From contig NZ_CAKASM010000002.1 of NCBI RefSeq assembly GCF_916858675.1, positions 1-64,000 on the forward strand: 64,000 nucleotides of DNA, written 5' to 3'. A program made the position numbers and the translations under genes. Under the pieces are notes generated by a model, which was not told the DNA's origin, did no database searches, and worked only from the letters and a program-made list of their open reading frames with translations. Shown piece by piece: positions 57,990-64,000 of the stretch. The stretch's first letter is position 1, and each line of letters begins with the position of its first letter. The stretch is from Sphingomonas sp. Leaf21 (GTDB lineage: Bacteria; Pseudomonadota; Alphaproteobacteria; Sphingomonadales; Sphingomonadaceae).

Positions 57990-58004
57990 GTTCACAATTC
58001 GTTC
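57990..58004 (+). promoter_or_regulatory. LexA (SOS) box of dinB
   Basis: GTTC (57990-57993), ACAATTC, GTTC (58001-58004). This exactly fits the alphaproteobacterial LexA direct repeat GTTC-N7-GTTC. It lies 20 bases before the dinB start codon and overlaps a possible promoter (TTCACA and TTAAAG at 58013-58018). Confidence 0.85.
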
Positions 58005-58024
58005 TGCCTGCGTTAAAGGGGCGC

Positions 58025-59107
58025 ATGACGGTGCGCAAGATCATCCACGTCGACATGGACGCCTTCTTCGCGTCGGTCGAGCAGCGTGACGATCCGTCGC
58101 TTCGCGGTCGGCCGGTCGCGGTCGGCCATGCCGCCGCACGTGGCGTGGTGGCGGCGGCCAGCTACGAAGCGCGCAAGTTCGGCGTTCGTTCGGCATTGCC
58201 CTCGGTCACCGCGTTGCGCCGCTGCCCCGACCTGGTCTTCGTGCCGCCGCGCTTCGAGGTGTATCGGGACGTGTCGCGCCAGATCCACGATGTCTTCGCG
58301 CGCTATACCGACCTGATCCAGCCGCTCTCGCTCGACGAGGCCTATCTGGACGTGACCGCCGACAAGTGTGGGCTCGGGACCGCGTGGCTGACCGCCAGGG
58401 CGATCCGCGCGGACATATTGGCGGAAACCGGGCTGACCGCGTCTGCCGGGGTTTCGTACAACAAGTTCCTGGCCAAGCTCGCCTCCGATCATCGCAAGCC
58501 CAATGGCCAGTTCGCCGTGACCCCGGAGATGGGCGCGGACTGGGTCGAGACGCTGCCCGTCAGCCGCTTTCACGGTGTCGGGCCGGTGACGGCGGAGAAG
58601 ATGAAGCGGCTGGGGATCGAGACGGGCGCGGACCTGAAGGCCAAGTCGCTGTCCTTCCTGCAACAGCATTTCGGCAGCGCGGCCGAATGGTATCACGCGA
58701 TCGCGCGGGGGCAGGATGATCGCCCGGTCAATCCCAACCGGGTGCGCAAGTCCTCGGGATCGGAGACGACCTTCGACCGCGACCTGACCGAGCCGGGGGA
58801 GATCGAGGCCGGGGTGCTGCGGATGGCGGACGATGTCTGGCACTGGTGCGAGGCAAGGCAGGCGTTCGGGCGGACCGTCACGGTCAAGGTCAAATATGCC
58901 GACTTCCACCAGATCACACGCCGCCGCAGCCAGCCGACGCCGGTGACGACCCAAGAGGGGTTGCACCGTGCCGCGATCGACCTGATCCGATCGGTGCTGC
59001 CGACGGAGAAGGGCATACGCCTGGTCGGCGTGACGGTGTCCAACTTCGCCGATACGCGGACCGAGGCGGCGAGCGAGCTGCCCATCTTCGTGGAGGCGGC
59101 GGCATGA
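58025..59107 (+). CDS. dinB: DNA polymerase IV
   Basis: A 360-aa Y-family translesion polymerase. The catalytic acids are D10 in HVDMDAFFASVEQ and the D/E pair in SLDEAYLDV (about 105). The little-finger domain is at about 245-350. It is shorter than alphaproteobacterial dinB with extended tails, because the C-terminus ends after the little finger, without a clear beta-clamp motif. The ATG at 58025 is preceded by AAAGGGG at close spacing. A perfect LexA box upstream predicts SOS induction. Confidence 0.95.
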   Translation: MTVRKIIHVDMDAFFASVEQRDDPSLRGRPVAVGHAAARGVVAAASYEARKFGVRSALPSVTALRRCPDLVFVPPRFEVYRDVSRQIHDVFARYTDLIQPLSLDEAYLDVTADKCGLGTAWLTARAIRADILAETGLTASAGVSYNKFLAKLASDHRKPNGQFAVTPEMGADWVETLPVSRFHGVGPVTAEKMKRLGIETGADLKAKSLSFLQQHFGSAAEWYHAIARGQDDRPVNPNRVRKSSGSETTFDRDLTEPGEIEAGVLRMADDVWHWCEARQAFGRTVTVKVKYADFHQITRRRSQPTPVTTQEGLHRAAIDLIRSVLPTEKGIRLVGVTVSNFADTRTEAASELPIFVEAAA

Positions 59108-59177
59108 TGCCAGGCGCCACCAGGGGCCGCCTGGCGACAGGATGTGCCGCAAACCCCATCGACAAGGCGCCAATGTC

Positions 59178-59474
59178 ATGACCGCCCCTGTGAAGATCAT
59201 CGCCGTCCTGACCGCCCGCGCGGACGCTGTGGAGGGTCTGCGCCAGTTGCTCGACGCCATGCTGGTCCCCAGCCGCGCCGAGCCGGGCAACCTGCGCTAC
59301 GACCTCTGGCAGGATCAGGGCGACGCCAGCCGGTTCGTCCTCGACGAGCTCTACACGGACATGGCGGCCGTCACCGCCCATCGCGCGACGCCGCACTTCG
59401 CGCGGTTTCTCGACCATATCGAGGATCTGGCCGAGCGTGTCGCCTATGTCCTCGATCCCATCGCCACGACCTGA
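59178..59474 (+). CDS. Putative quinol monooxygenase (ABM domain)
   Basis: A 98-aa dimeric alpha/beta-barrel of the antibiotic biosynthesis monooxygenase superfamily, similar to YgiN. It has AVLTARADAVEGLRQLLDAMLVPSRAEPGNLRYDLWQD and HRATPHFARFL. It may oxidise quinols or handle electrophiles without cofactor. AAGG lies about 13 bases before ATG 59178; the frame is open from 59142. It is 70 bases after dinB, so read-through from dinB is possible. Confidence 0.85.
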   Translation: MTAPVKIIAVLTARADAVEGLRQLLDAMLVPSRAEPGNLRYDLWQDQGDASRFVLDELYTDMAAVTAHRATPHFARFLDHIEDLAERVAYVLDPIATT

Positions 59475-59570
59475 CGGGGGGCGGGTGGGCCGAAGGACGG
59501 CCGACGCGGAACCACGCGCGTGCCGACGCTTGTCAGTGTCGCTCTATGCGTTTGACGATGTAGGGGAAAA

Positions 59571-59646
59571 TGGTGCCCAAGGGCGGGATCGAACCACCGA
59601 CACTGCGATTTTCAGTCGCATGCTCTACCAACTGAGCTACTTGGGC
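59571..59646 (-). tRNA. tRNA-Phe (GAA)
   Basis: A 76-base tRNA read on the minus strand. Acceptor GCCCAAG pairs with the 3' end CTTGGGC, followed by the discriminator A and an encoded CCA. The anticodon loop is CTGAAAA with GAA. The D-loop AGCTCAGTTGGTAGAGC and T-loop GGTTCGATCC are canonical. It lies at the 3' side of the infA-maf-RNase-yacG run. Confidence 0.97.
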
Positions 59647-59677
59647 CCACACCGCGATTGCGATTGGAGGCGTGCCT

Positions 59678-59845
59678 TTAGGGGTGGTTTTCGCCGGTGT
59701 CCAGCCCTTCCTCGTCACTTTCTTTGACGGGAATGCGATAACCGTCGCCCAGCCATTGCAGAAGGTCCCGATCCTTGCATCCGCGGGAGCAGAAGGGGGC
59801 GTGCTCGGCGGCGGTCGGCTTGTCGCAGATGGGGCAGGTGGTCAT
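59678..59845 (-). CDS. yacG: DNA gyrase inhibitor YacG (zinc protein)
   Basis: A 55-aa protein with the zinc-binding cysteines C4, C7, C19 and C23 (CPICDKP, FCSRGCKDRDL). E. coli YacG binds GyrB and inhibits gyrase. Family-typical features are RDLLQWLGDGYRIPVKE. The start codon overlaps the stop of the RNase gene by 4 bases. tRNA-Phe follows 31 bases after the stop. Confidence 0.93.
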   Translation of the reverse strand: MTTCPICDKPTAAEHAPFCSRGCKDRDLLQWLGDGYRIPVKESDEEGLDTGENHP

Positions 59846-60792
59846 GAGCGTTCCAGTTGCAGGGGACGGCCGGTGCGGCGTTCGAGCGTTTCGCGCCAGT
59901 CGGGATGCGCCATCAGGCGATCGTAAATGGCGGCGGAGACGCGGTGGACCGGCGTGGCGCCGGGCGGCTCGCGCTCCCATTGGCGCAGCAGGGCGCGGGT
60001 CCGGGCACCGATGGGGTCGATGCCCAGCCGCTCGGGGATCGAGGCACGCGGGCGGGGCCGCACGATCTGCAGGAAGCCGAAGCCGTTGACCGCCGTCCGC
60101 TCGAAGGGAAGGGGGAGACTGGCGTCGAGCGCCTCCGCCACCGCCTGGCGCGGCCCCCTGCCCTCCAGCGTCGGGAAGTCGATCCCGATCGATCCGCCGA
60201 TGCCGTGGCGAAGGATCGCCTCGGCGACCGCGCGTGCGGCGGCGATGGACAGCGGCTCGTGCGGGGGCGATCCGTCGACGTCGAACAGCGTCATGGCGGG
60301 GGTCGGCGTCATGCGCAGCACGCCGGGGCCGAAGCCGATCTCGCCGGTCACCGCCTCGTCGAGCAGTTCGGACCAGCCTGCCGCTTCCAGATCGTCGGGC
60401 TGGTGCGGCAGGAGTTCGCGGACGGCGATGCCGCTCGCCATGATCCGCGCGCGCAGATCGGGACCGGCGGCGGGCAGGGCGTCTTCGGGCGCGACGACCG
60501 CCTTGGGCAGCTTGGAGCGGCCGCGTTCGGGGATCGCCTCCCGGCTGACGAGGACGGTCAGCGTCGAGCCTTGCGTCATCCCCCCGGGCACGGGCGACAA
60601 CAGCACGTCGCCGCCCGTCGCCAGCGTCACCCGCCCCTGTCGACCGGGGCGCAGCTCGACCAGCCGTCCGGCCGCGACCGTGCCCACGGTCAACGTCCCG
60701 GTCAGCTCGATCGCGGCCTGGACGATCCGGCCATCCTCGACCAGCGCGGCGCGCGCCTCGCCGATTCCGGCCTCATAGAGCCATTCAGACAA
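59842..60792 (-). CDS. RNase E/G family ribonuclease, short
   Basis: A 316-aa protein matching the RNase E/G catalytic core but shorter than RNase G (about 490 aa). The DNase-I-like region has the metal-binding Asp in TLFDVDG (about 190) and IGIDFPTLEGRG (about 225). The S1 region at the N-terminus is reduced, and the zinc-link CxxC and tetramer-forming small domain are absent. It may act in rRNA or mRNA maturation. It overlaps maf by 8 bases and yacG by 4. Confidence 0.88.
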   Translation of the reverse strand: MSEWLYEAGIGEARAALVEDGRIVQAAIELTGTLTVGTVAAGRLVELRPGRQGRVTLATGGDVLLSPVPGGMTQGSTLTVLVSREAIPERGRSKLPKAVVAPEDALPAAGPDLRARIMASGIAVRELLPHQPDDLEAAGWSELLDEAVTGEIGFGPGVLRMTPTPAMTLFDVDGSPPHEPLSIAAARAVAEAILRHGIGGSIGIDFPTLEGRGPRQAVAEALDASLPLPFERTAVNGFGFLQIVRPRPRASIPERLGIDPIGARTRALLRQWEREPPGATPVHRVSAAIYDRLMAHPDWRETLERRTGRPLQLERS

Positions 60793-61372
60793 GCGGCAGC
60801 CCGGCCGCCTTGAGCAGCGCGCGCGTCTCGAACAGCGGCAGGCCGATCACGCCCGAATGGGACCCTTGCAGGAAGCGGACGAACGCCTCGGCGCGGCCCT
60901 GGATGGCATAGCCCCCGGCTTTGCCCAGTCCCTCGCCGCAGGCGATATAGGCGTCGATCTCGTCGTCGCAGAGCGGCTTGAACGCGACGATCGTGTCGGC
61001 CAGCCGGGTACGCGCCTTGCCCGTGGCGTCGATGACGCACACCGCCGACAGCGCGTGATGCCGCCGCCCGGAAAGCAGGCGCAGCAGCTTGCGCTGCACA
61101 TCCTCGGTCTCGGCGGGGGGCAGGATGCGGCGGCCGACGGCGATGGTGGTGTCGCCCGCGACGACGATCTCACCCTGGGCACGCTCCACCGCGTGCGCCT
61201 TCTCCACCGCCAGCCGCAGCGCGTAGACACGCGGAAGCTCGGCGGGGCGGGGTGCTTCGTCGATATCGGGCGAGGCGGTGCGGTCGGGCACGACTCCCAG
61301 TCGCGCCAGCAGGTCGCGGCGGCGCGGGGAGGATGATGCAAGGACGACCGGCATGGTGGGCCGTTCGCTCAC
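60785..61372 (-). CDS. maf: Maf-type nucleotide pyrophosphatase
   Basis: A 195-aa enzyme hydrolysing nucleoside triphosphates, of the Maf/YhdE house-cleaning family (dTTP/UTP or m7GTP). It starts [18 protein letters not shown] and carries GDTTI and [16 protein letters not shown]. The Ser-rich phosphate site SSSPRRR is intact. Its start overlaps infA by 4 bases; its stop overlaps the RNase gene by 8. Confidence 0.94.
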
Positions 61373-61587
61373 TTGAAGCGGTAGGTGATCCGGCCCTTGG
61401 TCAGGTCGTAAGGCGTCAGCTCGACGAGCACCTCGTCGCCGACCAGCACGCGGATGCGGTTCTTGCGCATCTTGCCCGCCGTGTGCCCCAGGATCTCGTG
61501 ATCATTCTCGAGCTGGACGCGGAACATCGCATTGGGGAGCAGTTCCACCACGCGGCCGCGCATCTCGAGCAGTTCTTCCTTGGCCAA
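61369..61587 (-). CDS. infA: Translation initiation factor IF-1
   Basis: A 72-aa OB-fold protein binding the 30S A-site with IF-2 and IF-3. The sequence is canonical: [50 protein letters not shown] and [12 protein letters not shown]. It is the first gene of the run infA-maf-RNase E/G-yacG-tRNA-Phe. The divergent hisG is about 200 bases away, with promoters in between. Confidence 0.98.
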
Positions 61588-61789
61588 AAAATACCTCGGT
61601 TCGTCGTGTTATAGGGTATGTCGAAGAGGCGCCGCCATAGCCGCAAAGCCGCCAAAAGGAAAGGCGTGGCCGATTCGATGGCTGATATGGGGTGATGTGG
61701 CTGGCGCGACAAGGCATTCGGCACGGCGTCCGGCTCGGGCAGGATAAGAATTGCGATCCATCCCGGGGGTGGGTAAGCCCCCGATCCTC

Positions 61790-62467
61790 ATGCCCCCGAT
61801 ATCCTCCGCACAGCCGCTGATCATCGCCGTCCCCAAGGGACGCATCCTGGCCGAGGCGTTGCCGCTGCTCGCCGCCGCCGGGATCCGGCCAGAGGCGGCC
61901 TTCACCGACAAGGACAGCCGCGCGCTGCGCTTCGCGACCGATGTCCCCGGCATCGAGCTGATCCGGGTGCGCGCCTTCGACGTCGCCACCTTCGTCGCGC
62001 ATGGCGCTGCGCAACTGGGCATCGTCGGGTCGGACGTGCTGTCCGAATTCGGCTATTCCGAACTGTACGCGCCGGTCGACCTGCGGATCGGCCATTGCCG
62101 CATCTCGGTCGCCGAACCCGCGGAGATGGCGGAAAGCGACGATCCGCGCGGGTGGAGCCATGTCCGCGTCGCGACCAAATATCCGCACATCACCAGCCGC
62201 CATTTCGCCGCGCGCGGGGTGCAGGCCGAATGCGTCAAGCTGAACGGCGCGATGGAGCTGGCCCCCACGCTGGGGCTGGCGCCGCGCATCGTCGACCTGG
62301 TGTCGTCGGGCCGGACGCTCAAGGAGAACGGGCTGGTCGAGGTGGAGGTGATCGAGGAGGTCACCTCGCGGCTGGTGGTCAACCGCGCCGCGATGAAGAC
62401 GCGCGCGCAGGTGGTGCCGCTGGTCGAGGCGTTCCGCCGCGCTGTGGCGGAAAGGGACGTCGCATGA
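61790..62467 (+). CDS. hisG: ATP phosphoribosyltransferase, short form
   Basis: A 225-aa catalytic subunit of the first step of histidine synthesis (ATP + PRPP). It has [17 protein letters not shown] and the PRPP site [27 protein letters not shown]. The length is that of the short HisG form, which lacks the C-terminal regulatory domain and needs HisZ; hisZ is not in this window. The ATG at 61790 lacks a strong ribosome site; a TTG at 61751 is an alternative. Its stop overlaps the hisD start (ATGA). Confidence 0.94.
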   Translation: MPPISSAQPLIIAVPKGRILAEALPLLAAAGIRPEAAFTDKDSRALRFATDVPGIELIRVRAFDVATFVAHGAAQLGIVGSDVLSEFGYSELYAPVDLRIGHCRISVAEPAEMAESDDPRGWSHVRVATKYPHITSRHFAARGVQAECVKLNGAMELAPTLGLAPRIVDLVSSGRTLKENGLVEVEVIEEVTSRLVVNRAAMKTRAQVVPLVEAFRRAVAERDVA

Positions 62468-63759
62468 TCCGGCTCGATACGCGCGACGCGGGCTTCGCCG
62501 CCGCCTTCGACGAACTGGTCGACGCCCGGCGCGAGAGCGACGCCGATGTCGCGCGCGACGTGCAGGTGATCCTGCGCGCGGTTCGCGACGATGGCGAGGC
62601 GGCGGTGGCGGCCTTCACCAAGCAGTTTGACGGCCATGACCTGGCGGAGAGCGGCTGGCGGATCGAACCGGCCGACTGCCGCGCGGCCTATGAGGCGCTG
62701 GAGCCCGAGCTGCGTCACGCGCTCGACCTCGCCGCCGCGCGGATCCGGGCGTATCACGAGAAGCAGAAGCCGACCGATACCGACTATGTCGATGCGCAGG
62801 GCGTCCGCCTGGGTGCGCGCTGGACGGCGGTGGATGCGGCCGGGATCTACGTTCCGGGCGGGCGCGCGGCCTATCCCTCCTCGCTGCTGATGAACGCGAT
62901 TCCGGCCAAGGTGGCGGGCGTCGAGCGGCTGGTGATGGTCACGCCGACGCCCAAGGGCGAGATCAACCATCTGGTCCTCGCCGCCGCGCATCTGGCGGGC
63001 GTGGACGAGGTGTGGCGCGTCGGCGGGGCGCAGGCCGTGGGCGCGCTGGCCTATGGTGCAGGCCGTATCCAGCGGGTCGATGTCGTCACCGGCCCCGGCA
63101 ATGCCTGGGTCGCGGAGGCCAAGCGCCAGGTCTATGGCATGGTCGGCATCGACATGGTCGCCGGCCCCTCCGAGATCGTCGTGGTCGCGGACGGCAAGAA
63201 CGATCCGGACTGGATCGCCGCCGACCTGCTGAGCCAGGCCGAGCACGACACGGTCACCCAGTCGATCCTGTTCACCGACGACGCCGACTTCGCCCAACGG
63301 GTCGCCGAAGCGGTCGACCGCCAGATCCCCGAACTGGCCACCGCCAGCGTGGCGCGCACCGCCTGGGACGCGAACGGCGCGATTATCGTGGTCGAGTCGC
63401 TGGAGGCCGCGATGCCGCTGGTCGACCGGCTGGCGCCCGAGCATCTGGAGCTGGCGGTCGACGATCCGCAGGCGTTGTTTGACCGGTTGCGTCATGCCGG
63501 GTCGGTGTTCCTGGGCCGCCATACGCCCGAGGCGATCGGCGATTATGTCGCGGGGCCCAACCATGTCCTGCCCACCGGCCGCCGCGCGCGCTTCGCCAGC
63601 GGGCTATCGGTGCTCGACTTCATGAAGCGGACGAGCTTCCTGGGGCTGACCGAGACGGCGCTGGCCGAGCTGGGTCCGGCGACGGTGGCACTGGCTTATG
63701 CCGAGGGGCTGCCCGCCCATGCCAAGTCGGTGGCGCTTCGGTTGCGGCTGAATCGGTAG
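62464..63759 (+). CDS. hisD: Histidinol dehydrogenase
   Basis: A 431-aa zinc enzyme doing the last two steps from histidinol to histidine. The zinc/substrate residues are Q258 and H261 (LLSQAEHD), and the active-site Glu-His is in APEHLEL. The NAD region includes [25 protein letters not shown] and [16 protein letters not shown]. It is coupled to hisG by a 4-base overlap. nusB follows after 131 bases. Confidence 0.97.
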   Translation: MIRLDTRDAGFAAAFDELVDARRESDADVARDVQVILRAVRDDGEAAVAAFTKQFDGHDLAESGWRIEPADCRAAYEALEPELRHALDLAAARIRAYHEKQKPTDTDYVDAQGVRLGARWTAVDAAGIYVPGGRAAYPSSLLMNAIPAKVAGVERLVMVTPTPKGEINHLVLAAAHLAGVDEVWRVGGAQAVGALAYGAGRIQRVDVVTGPGNAWVAEAKRQVYGMVGIDMVAGPSEIVVVADGKNDPDWIAADLLSQAEHDTVTQSILFTDDADFAQRVAEAVDRQIPELATASVARTAWDANGAIIVVESLEAAMPLVDRLAPEHLELAVDDPQALFDRLRHAGSVFLGRHTPEAIGDYVAGPNHVLPTGRRARFASGLSVLDFMKRTSFLGLTETALAELGPATVALAYAEGLPAHAKSVALRLRLNR

Positions 63760-63772
63760 CTTGGGGTCGGCC

Positions 63773-63795
63773 CCTCCCCATCGGAGATGGGGAGG
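63773..63795. repeat. GGGGAGG-type hairpin after hisD
   Basis: CCTCCCCAT (63773-63781) pairs with ATGGGGAGG (63787-63795) around CGGAG. No T run. It is of the same CTCCCC/GGGGAG type as the hairpins at 52913 and 55957, and lies between hisD and nusB. Confidence 0.6.
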
Positions 63796-63890
63796 ATCGG
63801 GGTCGGACCTTGGCCGTCGAGTTCGCCCCGCACGCCCCACGGATACCAAAGGGCGTGACGGATCGGTGACAGCCCGGTAAAGGCCGCCGG

Positions 63891-64000
63891 ATGACTCGTC
63901 CTCCCGCCCGTACCCAGGCGCGCGCCGCCGCGCGTCTTGCTGCCGTCCAGGCCCTGTATCAGCACGACATGGAACAGACCCCGCTGCCCACGCTGCTCCA
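63891..64000 (+). CDS. nusB: Transcription antitermination factor NusB, truncated by window end
   Basis: Only the first 36 codons are visible. They read MTRPPARTQARAAARLAAVQ followed by ALYQHDMEQ, the N-terminus of NusB. NusB with NusE binds boxA RNA and prevents Rho termination in rRNA operons. AAAGG lies about 9 bases before the ATG. The location after hisGD is a common alphaproteobacterial arrangement. Confidence 0.85.
   Translation, partial: MTRPPARTQARAAARLAAVQALYQHDMEQTPLPTLL

Overview
The window looks like a chromosomal segment of a GC-rich alphaproteobacterium of the Sphingomonas type (Sphingomonadales). The basis is the protein families (paired large TonB-dependent receptors, DUF2093, DUF1272, an esterase-like phytase protein, a cystathionine gamma-synthase family enzyme), the gene order cobT-cobS / J-domain protein / BolA and hisG-hisD-nusB, an alphaproteobacterial LexA box (GTTC-N7-GTTC) before dinB, and an EcfG-type promoter (GGAAC-N17-CGTTTC). 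It is mostly ordinary core genome. There is no prophage, insertion sequence, CRISPR array or defence island that I can support.

Layout. 1-2300: end of a double cold-shock-domain gene with its terminator, a gene-poor stretch that may encode a structured RNA, then a DUF1348 gene and a TetR gene behind a strong palindromic operator. 2312-7003 (minus): lgt, a MidA-like methyltransferase, an acetyltransferase, pgeF and a trans-sulfuration PLP enzyme, tightly packed. 7228-11263 (plus): a Tat-exported molybdopterin oxidoreductase subunit without its iron-sulfur partner, then hemH and phaB. 11480-16579: a glycine-zipper protein, a phytase-like secreted protein, rpmB, a 70-aa membrane peptide, tadA, an OmpA lipoprotein behind an EcfG promoter, and a CNNM/CorC transporter. 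16712-17236: a lower-GC membrane protein gene.

17439-23180: an isochorismatase-like protein, purD with a membrane-anchored helix-hairpin-helix protein, xseA (its start codon overlaps that of purD head to head), DUF2093, an M23 peptidase and an exported protein of unknown function. 23514-30377: two large TonB-dependent receptors separated by a terminator and an AT-rich leader. 30452-38461: clpB (RpoH-like promoter), a double M16 peptidase, a small unknown protein and a DUF885 protein. 38484-42612 (minus): purK/purE, gpmA, DUF1272, glmM. 42710-48737: a dicarboxylate-type symporter, an aldo/keto reductase, a POT peptide transporter, a nitroreductase, a GntR regulator that may be leaderless, and a PepSY membrane protein.

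48879-55919: ribbon-helix-helix protein, cobT and cobS (minus), a VOC protein, a J-domain protein, and an operon of BolA, GST, NUDIX and pirin. 56000-59474: poxB, SOS-controlled dinB and a quinol-monooxygenase-like protein. 59571-61587 (minus): infA-maf-RNase E/G-yacG, overlapping in series and ending at tRNA-Phe. 61790-64000: hisG, hisD and the 5' end of nusB.

The strongest items for a second look are regulatory: the TetR operator, the EcfG, RpoH and LexA sites, a possible leaderless regulator, and the receptor leader. A two-copy REP-like inverted repeat and several orphan subunits (IorB-like without IorA, CobST without CobN) also stand out. I did not find a convincing previously undescribed system. 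All assignments come from reading the sequence without database searches.
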